A stretch of 64,000 bases of DNA from Rhabdothermincola salaria (GCF_021246445.1 NZ_JAJQXW010000001.1:1568168-1632167); one strand, 5' to 3'; counted from the stretch's first letter, positions 1 through 8,643 are shown. Numbers and translations: made by a program. Notes: generated from the letters alone by a model not told the origin.

Positions 1-539
1 GCTTCCCCGCCATCCTCTACGCCGGGGCGGTGAGCTGGTGCGCAGCCACCAACGCCGACGCCGACGTGACCGCGGTGCTCGACCGCGACGTGTTCGCCGA
101 CCGCGCCGAGGTGCTCGGCGGCCTCCTCGACGCGATCGGGCGCGTGTGGCACCGCACCGGCGAACAGACCTTCAACGCCAGCCCCCTGGCCGCCGAGGTG
201 GTCTCGGGGATGTTCCTGCCGGGGGCCGGCGCCGTCCACCCGGCGCGGGCCAACGCGGTGGCCGGGGCGCTCGACGACGCGCTCACCGCTCTCGGTCGCG
301 CTCGTCCCGCCTGCGCTGATGCCGACGACGTGGTGGTGGAGCTCGACGCTGCCATCCGTCTCGCCCGCCACGGCGCCCGCCGTCTGGCCGCCCGCGGCGG
401 CGGGGCGGCCGGCGCGGCGGAGCGCCTCCGCCTCGACTTCGACGAGGTGCGCGATGCCCAGGGAGCGGCGTGGGACCGGCGGGCCCGTCCGGGCGGGCGC
501 GCCGACAGCTTGGCGAAGCTGCGTCCGCCCCCGGACTGA
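1..539 (+). CDS. C-terminal part of a GH20-like glycosidase (5' end outside window)
   Basis: The frame is open from the left edge, so only the last 178 residues are visible and the start is missing. The segment is alpha-helical. Near its end it has W-x(2)-R-x-RPGG-x(2)-DS, which I recall from the C-terminus of family 20 beta-N-acetylhexosaminidase-like proteins of actinobacteria, where a helical tail follows the TIM barrel. The catalytic Asp-Glu pair would lie outside the window, so the activity cannot be checked. An internal GTG at 30 is probably not a real start, because coding continues upstream of it. It is convergent with the lipoprotein gene on the other strand, 8 bp away. The family assignment is tentative. 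Confidence 0.5.
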   Translation, partial: FPAILYAGAVSWCAATNADADVTAVLDRDVFADRAEVLGGLLDAIGRVWHRTGEQTFNASPLAAEVVSGMFLPGAGAVHPARANAVAGALDDALTALGRARPACADADDVVVELDAAIRLARHGARRLAARGGGAAGAAERLRLDFDEVRDAQGAAWDRRARPGGRADSLAKLRPPPD

Positions 540-547
540 TCGTTCGG

Positions 548-1102
548 CTAGGCGGGGTCGGTGGGGCCCACCACCGGCACGGAGAGGCCGGCGCCGTCCT
601 CGGTCAGCAGCGTGGCCAGGATCACGATCGGGGCGTCGGTGTCGTTGGCCCCGAAGTGCACCATGTCGCCCACCTCCACCACTGACTCCTCGGCCTCGAT
701 GGAGGTGGTGGAGGGGCCGGTGACGTCCTCCTCGGTGCCGGTGGCCCGCCGGACGACAGCAGTGCCCGACTCGACCGTGTAGCTGAGAGTGCCCGACTCG
801 ATGAACGCCATCTGGATGCCGGGGTGCACGTGGGGAGCCAGCTGGGCCCCGGGGGCGATCGTGTAGCGGACGAGCGACAGGGTCATCCCCGGCACACCCG
901 GCGGGTCGACGTGCTCGGAGAGGATCTCGCGGACCACCGGCTCGTCGGACGAGCCCGGGTCGGTCGGGTCGGTCGAGTCCGCGTCGCTCTCGGTGGTGGA
1001 GGGGGCCGCGGCCGAACGCTCCTCGGCGGTGTCGTCGGCACCGCACGCGGCCAGGACCACGAGGAGCAGGGCGGCGAGCAGGACGGTCAGGCGATGGCGC
1101 AT
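548..1102 (-). CDS. Secreted cupin-domain lipoprotein
   Basis: A 184-residue exported protein. Residues 1-20 form a lipoprotein signal (MRHR, hydrophobic stretch, lipobox LAAC with Cys20). An acidic Ser/Thr/Asp-rich linker follows, then a single cupin barrel with an HVHPG metal-binding motif, the typical first half of a cupin site. It should sit on the outer face of the membrane. The substrate is unknown; such one-domain cupins often bind a metal and a small ligand. I chose the ATG at 1102 because the signal peptide begins there; the longer frame to 1153 would put 17 polar residues in front of it. It is divergent from the amidohydrolase gene. Confidence 0.75.
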   Translation of the reverse strand: MRHRLTVLLAALLLVVLAACGADDTAEERSAAAPSTTESDADSTDPTDPGSSDEPVVREILSEHVDPPGVPGMTLSLVRYTIAPGAQLAPHVHPGIQMAFIESGTLSYTVESGTAVVRRATGTEEDVTGPSTTSIEAEESVVEVGDMVHFGANDTDAPIVILATLLTEDGAGLSVPVVGPTDPA

Positions 1103-1254
1103 GGCGGCAGTCTGACGGACCGGGCCGGTCACCGCGTCCACTGCCGCGCCCACGAGCCCAACACCCGAACCAGAGTTCCTGTGACAGCGCTACACGTCGC
1201 CGCGTCAGATGTTCTAGGGTGACAGAGGACACGTCACTCCCGAGGGGGACCCCC

Positions 1255-3003
1255 ATGTACGACCTCAAGATCACCGGCGGCACCATCGTCGACGGCACCG
1301 GCGCCGACCGCTTCGTGGGCGACATCGGCGTCAAGGACGGACGCATCGTCGCCGTCACGCGCGGCGGAGGTCTCGAGGGCGACGCCGCCGAGACCATCGA
1401 CGCCACCGGCAAGGTCGTGGCCCCCGGGTTCGTCGACATCCACACCCACTACGACGGCCAGGTCACCTGGGACGCCGTGCTCGAGCCCTCCAGCGCCCAC
1501 GGCGTCACCACGCTCGTCAGCGGCAACTGCGGCGTGGGGTTCGCCCCCGTCCATCCCGGCGGCGAGACCGAGCTCATCGAGCTCATGGAGGGTGTCGAGG
1601 ACATCCCCGGCACCGCCCTGCACGAGGGCATGACCTGGGGCTGGGAGAGCTTCCCCGGCTACCTCGACAAGCTCGAGAGCCGAGAGCTCGCCGTCGACTT
1701 CGGGGTGCAGATCGCCCACGGCACGGTGCGCACCTACGTCATGGGCGACCGTGGCGCCCGCAACGAGCCGGCGTCGCCCGAGGACATCGACCTCATGGGC
1801 AAGTACGTCACCGAGGCCGTCGAGGCCGGGGCGCTCGGCTTCTCCACCTCCCGCACGCTCGGCCACCGCGCCATGAACGGCGAACCCGTGCCCGGCACCT
1901 TCGCCGCCGAGGACGAGCTGTTCGGCCTCGGTCGAGCGATGGCGAAGGGAGGCCGCTCCGTGTTCGAGCTGGCCCCCATGGGTGCCGCCGGTGAGGACAT
2001 CCTGGCCCCCAAGACCGAGGTCGAGTGGATGCGCCGCCTGGCGGCCGAGGTCGACCGCCCCGTGTCGTTCGCCCTCATCCAGGTCGACGCCGCTCCCGAT
2101 CTGTGGCGCGAGATCATGGACGAGTCGCTCGCCGCCCACGAGGCCGGGGCGCCGATCTACCCGCAGGCCGCCGCCCGCCCCTTCGGGATGCTCCTGGGCT
2201 TCGCCGGCCACCACGCCTTCTCCAAGCGCCCCACCTACGTGGAGCTGGCCTCGCGGCTCTCCCCGCAGGAGCTCGCCGTCGAGCTGCAGAAGCCGACGGT
2301 GAAGGCCGCCATCCTGTCCGAGACCGACCTCCCGTCGGACCCCAACGTGCTGTTCGACGGCATGAACGGGCTCTGCCAGGGCATGGTCGACCGCACCTAC
2401 TCCCTCGGCGACCCGGTCGACTACGAGCCCACCGCCGACCGCACGGTCACGGCCATGGCCCAGGCCCAGGGCCGCGACCCCCTCGACGTGCTCTACGACC
2501 TCTACTGCGAGCACGACGCCACCGCCATGCTCATGGTGCCGTTCTTCAACTACTCCAACGGCAACCAGGACGCGGTGCGCGAGATGCTCACCCACCCGGC
2601 GGGCGTGGCCGGCCTCTCCGACGGCGGCGCCCACTGCGGCATGATCTGCGACGCCTCCTACCCCACCTACCTGTTGTCGTTCTGGGCCAAGGGGCGCACC
2701 CGCGGCGAGGGGCTCCCCCTCGAGTTCGTGGTCAAGAAGCAGGCCCACGACACCGCCCAGCTCTACGGCCTCACCGACCGTGGGGTGATCACCGAGGGCA
2801 AGAAGGCCGACATCAACATCATCGACATGGACCGCATCGAGATCGGCCGGCCCTACATGGCCTACGACCTGCCCGCCGGCGGCAAGCGCCTGCTGCAGGG
2901 GTCCACCGGCTACACCCACACCATCGTCAGCGGCGTGGTCACCCGGCGCGACGGCCAGGACACGGGCGCCCGCCCGGGTCGCCTCGTCCGCGGCGCCCGC
3001 TGA
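1255..3003 (+). CDS. Amidohydrolase family protein (N-acyl-D-amino-acid deacylase type)
   Basis: A 582-residue metal-dependent hydrolase. The N-terminal composite beta-sandwich has the usual GGTIVDGTG start. It leads into the metal-binding HTH at residues 63-65 (DIHTHYDGQ), and a late GGAH motif lies near residues 455-461. The closest family is D-aminoacylase / N-acyl-D-amino-acid deacylase (amidohydrolase family 3), but many actinobacterial members hydrolyse unknown amides. The ATG at 1255 is chosen over 1219 because GAGGGG lies just before it and homology begins with MYDL. A TAGGGT -10 candidate lies near 1215. The SDR gene follows on the same strand 148 bp away, within a catabolic block. 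Confidence 0.85.
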   Translation: MYDLKITGGTIVDGTGADRFVGDIGVKDGRIVAVTRGGGLEGDAAETIDATGKVVAPGFVDIHTHYDGQVTWDAVLEPSSAHGVTTLVSGNCGVGFAPVHPGGETELIELMEGVEDIPGTALHEGMTWGWESFPGYLDKLESRELAVDFGVQIAHGTVRTYVMGDRGARNEPASPEDIDLMGKYVTEAVEAGALGFSTSRTLGHRAMNGEPVPGTFAAEDELFGLGRAMAKGGRSVFELAPMGAAGEDILAPKTEVEWMRRLAAEVDRPVSFALIQVDAAPDLWREIMDESLAAHEAGAPIYPQAAARPFGMLLGFAGHHAFSKRPTYVELASRLSPQELAVELQKPTVKAAILSETDLPSDPNVLFDGMNGLCQGMVDRTYSLGDPVDYEPTADRTVTAMAQAQGRDPLDVLYDLYCEHDATAMLMVPFFNYSNGNQDAVREMLTHPAGVAGLSDGGAHCGMICDASYPTYLLSFWAKGRTRGEGLPLEFVVKKQAHDTAQLYGLTDRGVITEGKKADINIIDMDRIEIGRPYMAYDLPAGGKRLLQGSTGYTHTIVSGVVTRRDGQDTGARPGRLVRGAR

Positions 3004-3151
3004 ACCACCCGGCCCGCCGGTACCGGCGACCTCGCCGGATGCTCCGGGCCTCCCGGCCCACCCGCCTGCGCCGCCTAGGGTGCAGGCGTCCCGTCCGCGG
3101 GCGCGACCTGCGCCCGCGACCAGATCACACACCCCAGGGGGAACACCTTCC

Positions 3152-4000
3152 ATGACTGCTGACGCGTCCCTCGCCGGCCGCACCGCCATCGTCACCGGAG
3201 GCGGCACCGGCATCGGCGCCGCCTGCGCCCAGCGCCTCGCCTCGGACGGCATGGACGTCACCATCTGCGGCCGCACCGAGAGCAAGCTCACCGACGTCGT
3301 CGATCGCATCGGCGCCTCCGGAGCAGCCGGCACCGTGCGCCACCAGGTCACCGACGTCACCGTCGAGGACGACGTGGCCGCCCTCGTGGCCGGGCACATG
3401 GAGGCCTTCGGTCGCCTCGACGGCTTCGTGGCCAACGCCGGCGGGGGCGGGGGCATGGGTCCCTACCACCTGCAGGACACCACCGAGTTCCTACGGGTCC
3501 TGCACCTCAACGTGCTGGGCACCATGCTCTCGGTCAAGCACTCCGTGCCCCACCTGGTGGCGGCCGGCGGTGGCTCCTTCGTCGGCATGTCCTCGCTCGC
3601 CGGGCACCGCACCCACCCCATGTTCGGCGCCTACACGGTGGCCAAGGCCGGCATCGAGGAGATGATGAAGAACGCCGCCGACGAGTACGGCGAGGTGAAG
3701 GTGCGCTTCAACGCCGTGCGCCCCGGCTTCATCTCCACCGAGATCATGGAGGGCATCCCGCGCGACTCCGAGGTCTACGACAGCTACATCCAGCAGACCC
3801 CGCTGGGCGACGTCGGCGAGCCCGAGGACGTGGCCAACCTGGTGCGCTTCCTCGTGTCCGACGAGGCCCGGTGGATCACCGGCATGTCCATCAACGTCGA
3901 CGGTGGCCACCACCTGCGCCGTGGGCCCCTGTTCACCTCGTTCATCGAGCCGGCCATCGGGCACGACGCCCTCGTGGCCAAGGGCCCCGTCCCGAGCTGA
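3152..4000 (+). CDS. SDR family NAD(P)-dependent oxidoreductase
   Basis: A 282-residue classical short-chain dehydrogenase/reductase. The cofactor motif TGGGTGIG is at residues 15-22, the NAG motif (VANAGGGGG) follows, and the catalytic YxxxK has Tyr161 and Lys165 (YTVAKAG). Family knowledge gives NAD(P)-linked oxidation of a hydroxyl or reduction of a keto group; the substrate is not readable. The ATG at 3152 follows an AGGGGGAA ribosome site. The leader contains TAGGGT, a likely -10, near 3076. Sitting between an amidohydrolase and an LLM flavin enzyme suggests a role in catabolism of an organic acid or lipid-like compound. Confidence 0.9.
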   Translation: MTADASLAGRTAIVTGGGTGIGAACAQRLASDGMDVTICGRTESKLTDVVDRIGASGAAGTVRHQVTDVTVEDDVAALVAGHMEAFGRLDGFVANAGGGGGMGPYHLQDTTEFLRVLHLNVLGTMLSVKHSVPHLVAAGGGSFVGMSSLAGHRTHPMFGAYTVAKAGIEEMMKNAADEYGEVKVRFNAVRPGFISTEIMEGIPRDSEVYDSYIQQTPLGDVGEPEDVANLVRFLVSDEARWITGMSINVDGGHHLRRGPLFTSFIEPAIGHDALVAKGPVPS

Positions 4001-4041
4001 GCCCTCTCCCGGCCGCCGATCGGCCGGTTGCTTGACCGTGA

Positions 4042-4080
4042 TCACGATCCGCCGGCTCCCAGTAGCGTGGCGGATCGTGA
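4042..4080. promoter_or_regulatory. 12-bp perfect inverted repeat around a TAGCGT box
   Basis: TCACGATCCGCC (4042-4053) and its exact complement GGCGGATCGTGA (4069-4080) are separated by 15 bases. The spacer ends with TAGCGT at 4063-4068, a plausible -10 hexamer. The dyad lies in the gap between the SDR gene (ends 4000) and the flavin oxidoreductase gene (starts 4133). It could be an operator wrapping the promoter of the downstream gene or a terminator of the upstream gene. There is no T-run after it, which favours the operator reading. Confidence 0.5.
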
Positions 4081-4132
4081 CGCGTCAGGCACCAGATCGA
4101 ACCCGCACCACCAGCCCGATGGGAGGCCGCCG

Positions 4133-5095
4133 GTGAAGCTCGGGCTGTTCTTCGACCTGCGCAACCCCGAGCCGTGGGCCCGGCCGTGGCCGGAGGTCTA
4201 CGGGGCCACGCTCGACCTGCTCGAACGGGCCGAAGCCCTGGGCTGCGAAGCGGCCTGGTTCACCGAGCACCACCTCTTCGACGACGGCTACCTCCCCCAG
4301 CCCCTCACCTTCCTCGCCGCGGTGGCCGCCCGCACCCGGCGCATGACCATCGGCACCGCCGTCGTGTTGGCCGCGCTGCGGCCGGCCCCCCTCGTCGCCG
4401 AGGAGGCGGCCGTGGTCGATCAGCTCTCCGGGGGGCGCCTGGAGCTGGGCATCGGAGCCGGCTACGTCGCCCGCGAGTACGAGCTCTACGACCGCGACAT
4501 CACCCGGCGCTACGGCCTCACCGACGCCGCCGTGGCCGAGATCCGCCGCCTGCTCGACGACGGCGTGGTGACCCCGGGTCCCGCCCAACGCCCCTTCCCC
4601 CTCTGGCTGGGCTACCAGGGCCCCCAGGGGGCACGGCGAGCAGGACGCCTCGGCGTGGGCCTGCTCAGCCTCGACCGCTCGTTGCTCGAGCCCTACCGCG
4701 ACGGCCTCGTCGAGGGAGGCCACGACCCGGCCACGGCCCGCACCGGCGGCCTGCTCGACATCGTGGTCGCCGGCGATCCCGAGGCCACCCTCGAGCGCAT
4801 CCTCCCCCACTACCTGCACCAGGCCAACAGCTATGGGGCGGCCGCAGCGGCCGGCACCGGTCGGGAACCACGCGTGCTCACCGCCGAGAAGGTGCTGTCG
4901 CGCCGCACCGGCCCGGGATCGGTGCCGGGTCTGCGGGTGCTCACGCCCGACGAGGCCGTGGCTGCCATCCGCGAGGCCGTCGCCGACTCGCCCGTCGAGC
5001 ACGTGTACCTGTGGGCCAGCATCGCCGCCATGCCCGACGACCTCGTCGAGGAGCACGTCGAGCTCCTCTTCACCCAGGTCCGCCCCCGCCTGTGA
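4133..5095 (+). CDS. LLM class flavin-dependent oxidoreductase
   Basis: A 320-residue luciferase-like monooxygenase (FMN or F420-dependent TIM barrel). It opens with VKLGLFFDLRNP. It carries the EHHLFDDGY region typical of bacterial luciferase-like proteins and the LSGGRLELGIGAGY motif that is a hallmark of the family. Members oxidise or reduce alkanes, aldehydes, sulfonates or F420-linked alcohols; the substrate is unknown. GTG at 4133 is preferred because GGGAGG lies 6 bases upstream and homology begins there; the frame extends back to 4028 without support. The preceding gap contains a 12-bp inverted repeat. Confidence 0.85.
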   Translation: MKLGLFFDLRNPEPWARPWPEVYGATLDLLERAEALGCEAAWFTEHHLFDDGYLPQPLTFLAAVAARTRRMTIGTAVVLAALRPAPLVAEEAAVVDQLSGGRLELGIGAGYVAREYELYDRDITRRYGLTDAAVAEIRRLLDDGVVTPGPAQRPFPLWLGYQGPQGARRAGRLGVGLLSLDRSLLEPYRDGLVEGGHDPATARTGGLLDIVVAGDPEATLERILPHYLHQANSYGAAAAAGTGREPRVLTAEKVLSRRTGPGSVPGLRVLTPDEAVAAIREAVADSPVEHVYLWASIAAMPDDLVEEHVELLFTQVRPRL

Positions 5096-5145
5096 CCCCC
5101 GAAGTGGTGGTGGCGCGGCACGGCCCACCGCACCGGAGCCCGAGC

Positions 5146-5916
5146 GTGAACGCCGCGGCAACGGTCTTGCTCCTGGTGATCGGCGTCTTCACGATCGTGG
5201 GCTGCACCGGGTCGGACGAAGGGGGCTCCGTCACGTCGGAGGGGCACTTCGGTCCTCTCGAGATCGACCTGGCGGTCAGCCCGACCTCCCCGACCCTCGA
5301 CGACTCGTTGGTCGGGCGCCTGACCGTGGTGAACACCGGTGCCGAGCCGTTGTCGCTGCGACGTCTCTGCCCTTCGTCCATCAGCCTCACCCCGAGCTCT
5401 TGGAACGGCCCCGGACTCCCGGTCGCGGGGTCCGGTCAGCCCGCGCCGCTGGACGCGCTGACCTTGGCCCTCGCCGCGCTCCGGTCGGTCCCGTTCGAGG
5501 GGGACGACTGCGACCCGGGTGAGGTCCTGACCCTGGAAGGAGGCGACGAGCTCACCACGGAAGGCTCCCTCGACCTCGCCACCATCGGGTTCGGCCCCGG
5601 ACCGGCCCAGGTGCGAGCCCATATCGGCCTCGGAGCGGTGTACGCGTTCGAGGCCACCGAGGCACCCGCCCCGATCGTGGTGGAGCTGCCCACCCCATCG
5701 ACCGACCGGATACCTCTCGACCGAGCCCTGGCCTCCGCCCTGGAGCTGCCTGCGCTGCAGGAATGGGCCGCCGACCACGACCAGGGCTTCGAGGCCGAGG
5801 CGGCGACCGTCGAGCGAGGTTGGCAGATACTCGTGCACCAGCGCGACGTGCCACCGGAGCAGCTCGATCAGGTCACCGTCCGGGTCGACGACGAGGGATC
5901 GCGAGTGGATCGCTAG
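5146..5916 (+). CDS. Putative lipoprotein, unknown function
   Basis: A 256-residue protein that begins with a short lipoprotein signal. The hydrophobic run LLLVIGVFTIVG ends at Cys20 in an IVGC lipobox. The mature part is a beta-rich domain with a LTVVNTGAEPL segment, which resembles Ig-like domains of exported proteins, and an acidic C-terminus. No catalytic motif is visible and I do not recognise the family. The GTG at 5146 is chosen because the signal peptide starts there; the longer open frame upstream overlaps the flavin enzyme in another frame and is an artefact. It lies 50 bp after that gene. Confidence 0.65.
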   Translation: MNAAATVLLLVIGVFTIVGCTGSDEGGSVTSEGHFGPLEIDLAVSPTSPTLDDSLVGRLTVVNTGAEPLSLRRLCPSSISLTPSSWNGPGLPVAGSGQPAPLDALTLALAALRSVPFEGDDCDPGEVLTLEGGDELTTEGSLDLATIGFGPGPAQVRAHIGLGAVYAFEATEAPAPIVVELPTPSTDRIPLDRALASALELPALQEWAADHDQGFEAEAATVERGWQILVHQRDVPPEQLDQVTVRVDDEGSRVDR

Positions 5917-5993
5917 GCGCAACGGCGTAGACCCCTCATCGGTCGACCCAGCCCGCCCCGCCTCCCGGCCGCGCTCAAGGGGCACGAACACGC

Positions 5994-6218
5994 TCACCGT
6001 TGGTTGGCGGCGTCCTCCTCGGCGAGGGCAGTGAGGACGAGAGCCCATGAGGCGATCCCGTGCTCACACCAGCCGTCCGGCGTCACCAGGCACTCGTCGG
6101 GGCAGCGGCACACCCCGTCGGCCACCCACTCGGCGAGGGTCTCGTCGTCGGGTGGAGCCCACCCGCTGTTGTGCTCGAAGAACACGTGCGCGTTCCGGAT
6201 CGCGGCCTCGGCGTCCAC
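5994..6218 (-). CDS. Small Cys-rich conserved hypothetical protein
   Basis: A 74-residue acidic protein with a cluster of cysteines (CRCPDEC and WCEHG) that could bind a metal ion, a Trp-rich C-terminal helix and no signal peptide. The start is ATG. I recall similar short proteins in other actinobacteria but no assigned function. It lies between a lipoprotein gene and a DUF2071 gene and faces left. The non-random Cys/His spacing makes it more likely real than a chance frame. Confidence 0.6.
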   Translation of the reverse strand: MDAEAAIRNAHVFFEHNSGWAPPDDETLAEWVADGVCRCPDECLVTPDGWCEHGIASWALVLTALAEEDAANQR

Positions 6219-6302
6219 ACGGCCAGTGTCGCACCGACACGAGCGTCCCGGGCGAGGTCCGAGATGCCGTCCTCGAAGAGGGGCAGCACCGAGGACCTCC
6301 TC

Positions 6303-6995
6303 TCAGAGCCGCTGCGGGAGCCCCACCTGCACGACGGCGGCATCGGCGGCCACGACGTGCACCGGATCGTCGTCGACCGGGTACCCGGCGGCCCGGACGA
6401 GACCGGCGTCGACGTCGACGTCGACGCACCGACGCTGCTCCCAGGGGCGGTGGCGCACGGGAGCCCAGAGCACGCTCGCCGGCGATCGCGACCACCAGGG
6501 ACGGGCGTAGAGGGCGTAGCGCTCGGTGAGGAAGGCATCGAGGTCGGCTCGGTCGTCCACGGCGTCACCGACGGCGACGCGCACCCGCCCGGTGGTCCCG
6601 CCCGGGCGACGGATCGACCACGCCCGACAGCCCGGCCCGTCGTGCGCCGACGTGTGGATCTGCGAGCGCTGGTAGGGCAACGACCAGGCGACCCGAGCGG
6701 CGGCCGCACCGAGCCGCGAGGACGCGTCGAGAGAGTCGAACCACACGCCCGGGCCCCGGGGGCCGATGACGTAGGTGCGCACGTTCACCTCGCTGAAGTT
6801 CTCGGTGGTGGGCACCGCCGGGAGCTCTCGCCCGGCGATCACCAGCCGGAGACGCTGCATCTCGAAGGGCACCAAGCCGACCCAGGCCCGACCCTCGAAC
6901 AGGTCCGGCCGCACTCCCGTCGGGAGCCGGCGGGCGACCGTCTCGATCGGCACGGGCCAGTGGCACCACACGATCGAGCTCCATCGCTGGGTCAT
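6303..6995 (-). CDS. DUF2071 (YqjF-like) domain protein
   Basis: A 230-residue protein matching DUF2071. It begins MTQRWSSIVWCHWPVP and continues with the conserved LPTGVRPDLFEGRAWVGLVPF block and the NVRTYV segment. The family is widespread in bacteria; its fold resembles acetoacetate-decarboxylase-like proteins and its function is unproved. The ATG at 6995 is chosen because homology starts there; the 124 upstream residues of the open frame are low-complexity and run antisense across neighbouring DNA. It is divergent from the small membrane-protein pair. Confidence 0.8.
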   Translation of the reverse strand: MTQRWSSIVWCHWPVPIETVARRLPTGVRPDLFEGRAWVGLVPFEMQRLRLVIAGRELPAVPTTENFSEVNVRTYVIGPRGPGVWFDSLDASSRLGAAAARVAWSLPYQRSQIHTSAHDGPGCRAWSIRRPGGTTGRVRVAVGDAVDDRADLDAFLTERYALYARPWWSRSPASVLWAPVRHRPWEQRRCVDVDVDAGLVRAAGYPVDDDPVHVVAADAAVVQVGLPQRL

Positions 6996-7163
6996 CACCA
7001 GCGGCCGATCGAAGCCGGCAGCACCAGGGACGACCCCATGCCCTCCACGGGCCTGCGCAGGGGCTGGACCGGACGTCGTCACACCACCGGGAACGGCGCC
7101 GTCGGTCGCCCTATTCCTCCGCTCGCAACCGCCACCCGGTGTGGCGCCACCGCCGCGGGAAGG

Positions 7164-7177
7164 ATTTAGCACTAAAT
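7164..7177. promoter_or_regulatory. AT-rich palindrome, likely operator
   Basis: ATTTAGCACTAAAT is a dyad of two 6-bp arms (ATTTAG/CTAAAT) around CA, in otherwise roughly 70 percent GC DNA. It lies 43 bp before the start of the first small membrane-protein gene and between two divergent genes. Its composition and position fit a repressor site overlapping a promoter. TTAGCACT is also half of the HrcA CIRCE element, but the second CIRCE arm is absent. Confidence 0.55.
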
Positions 7178-7220
7178 GTGGTTGGACGGGTCGACGCCTT
7201 CGTGCAGAAAGGACTCTCCC

Positions 7221-7436
7221 ATGCCCTCCGTGCCACCATCCCTCCGACGTCGACTGCCGTTCCTGTTCGCCGGGTTCCTGTCGTTCCTCTTCTCGGTGTA
7301 CCTGTACTTCGTCGCCGACGAGCAGACCGCCGGGATCTTCGTGGGCCTCTGGGTGCCCTCCATCCACTCCCTCGGCACCCTCCTGCTCACCGCCATCGAG
7401 CAGCCCACCCCCAAGCAGGCCGAGGTGACGTCGTGA
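7221..7436 (+). CDS. Small membrane protein A, unknown function
   Basis: A 71-residue protein with a basic N-terminus (SLRRRL) and two hydrophobic segments, roughly residues 10-28 (PFLFAGFLSFLFSVYLYF) and 34-56, joined by an acidic turn (ADEQ). The C-terminus is short and polar. The topology suggests a helical hairpin in the membrane. The ATG at 7221 follows AAAGGA. Its stop overlaps the GTG of the next small gene, so the two are translationally coupled. I do not recognise the family. The palindrome at 7164-7177 probably controls it. Confidence 0.65.
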   Translation: MPSVPPSLRRRLPFLFAGFLSFLFSVYLYFVADEQTAGIFVGLWVPSIHSLGTLLLTAIEQPTPKQAEVTS

Positions 7437-7621
7437 GCGAGCTCGCCATCTTCATCGTCGGTTCGATCATCTTCGCCATCACCGTCTACGGCAGCGTCAT
7501 GGGCGGCGGCATCGCGCTCGGGCGTCTGGCCGACCACGAGGCCGAGCCCGTGGACAGCCACGACACCGCCGACACCGCCCCCGGCCGCACTGCGGACCCC
7601 AAGGGCCCGGACAGCGCCTGA
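7433..7621 (+). CDS. Small membrane protein B, unknown function
   Basis: A 62-residue protein with one strong N-terminal membrane helix (about residues 4-28: LAIFIVGSIIFAITVYGSVM, then GGGIALG) and a polar, acidic, Thr/Asp/Pro-rich tail of about 30 residues. Its GTG overlaps the TGA of the previous gene (GTGA), a classic coupled pair. Together the two genes look like a two-part membrane complex or regulator. No homologue comes to mind. Confidence 0.6.
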   Translation: MSELAIFIVGSIIFAITVYGSVMGGGIALGRLADHEAEPVDSHDTADTAPGRTADPKGPDSA

Positions 7622-7673
7622 CAGCCCCCGACGTCGACGCAGCCGGCCGACGAGCCCAGCCGGCGGGTCCCGA

Positions 7674-8507
7674 TCAGGCCGTCCCCTCGTCGAGCGGGGG
7701 CAGCAGGCCCAGGGCCCGGGCGATGTCCTGGGCCTCGTGGTAGCTGCCGTTGTCGACCTCGGTGGGCCCGGCGGTGACCAGCCAGGCGACGGCCGCGCCC
7801 ACCACGGAGGGGTCGACGCCGCGGCTGGCCACGTCGGAGAGGTTCGACAGCAACTGGGTGCGCTCGGTGGCCACGTAGCCCGGATCGATCGTGTAGGCGA
7901 CGATGCCCTGGCGGCCGTACTCGTTGGCCAGGCGGTCGGCCACCCGGTGGAACCCGGCCTTCACCGCGGCGTAGGTGAGCGCCGCCCCGCCCTTGCCGAT
8001 GGGCCGCCGCAGCTTGTACTTGCCGGATCCCGAGCCGATGTTCACCACGGTGCCCCCGCCCCGCTCGACCATGTGGCCCACCGTGCGCTGCAGCAACAGC
8101 AGCTGGGCGGTGAAGTCGCCCCACACCAGCTTCACGACCTCGTCGGGGTCGGTGTCGAGGAAGGGCTTGGACCCGGCCGGCGACACGTAGATGGCGTTGT
8201 TCACCACCACGTCGAGGTGGCCGAGGCCCTCGATGGCGGCGTCGACCGCCGGCCACAGGGCCTCTCGCTCCAGCAGGTCGAGAGGAACCTGCACCGCCCG
8301 CTGCCCACGCCCCTCGATCTCGGCGGCGGTGGACTCGAGGCTGCCCGGCAGCACGATGGCCGGGTCGTCGGTGCGAGCGGTGGCGTCGCCCTCCTTCACC
8401 GTGCGGGCCGTGATGGCCACGTCGAAGCCGGCCTCGGCGAGGGCGATGGCCGTGGCCCGCCCGATCCCTCGGCTGGCGCCGGTGACCATCGCGGTCCGAG
8501 CTGACAT
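7674..8507 (-). CDS. SDR family oxidoreductase (paralogue 1)
   Basis: A 277-residue short-chain dehydrogenase. It has TGASRGIG at residues 9-16, NNAIYVSP in place of the usual NNAG, and YAAVK with Tyr179 and Lys183. An unusual insertion after beta-3 (ARTVKEGDATAR ... LPGSLESTAAEIEGRG) is shared with the two SDR genes at 16.3 and 17.6 kb, marking the three as paralogues. The family reduces or oxidises hydroxyl/keto groups with NAD(P)H; the substrate is unknown. A TAGGAT -10 candidate lies about 50 bp upstream. It is divergent from a MarR regulator that may control it. Confidence 0.9.
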   Translation of the reverse strand: MSARTAMVTGASRGIGRATAIALAEAGFDVAITARTVKEGDATARTDDPAIVLPGSLESTAAEIEGRGQRAVQVPLDLLEREALWPAVDAAIEGLGHLDVVVNNAIYVSPAGSKPFLDTDPDEVVKLVWGDFTAQLLLLQRTVGHMVERGGGTVVNIGSGSGKYKLRRPIGKGGAALTYAAVKAGFHRVADRLANEYGRQGIVAYTIDPGYVATERTQLLSNLSDVASRGVDPSVVGAAVAWLVTAGPTEVDNGSYHEAQDIARALGLLPPLDEGTA

Positions 8508-8643
8508 GCGGGTTCCCTTCGTCGGAAGAGTTGCTTGATGTGGTTCAGGATCCTACCGGCGCGGGTCGGACGCCTCGCACGAGCCGGTTCGCGCCGGGCC
8601 GACAGCCCGAGGAGCCGAGATCGCAGCGGTAGTGTCGGCGCCC

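Noticed and set aside
1234-3456. 740-codon open frame antisense to the amidohydrolase and SDR genes
   Set aside because: Its translation is rich in Gly, Val, Asp and His, the typical shadow of GC-rich coding DNA read on the opposite strand, and it has no family features.
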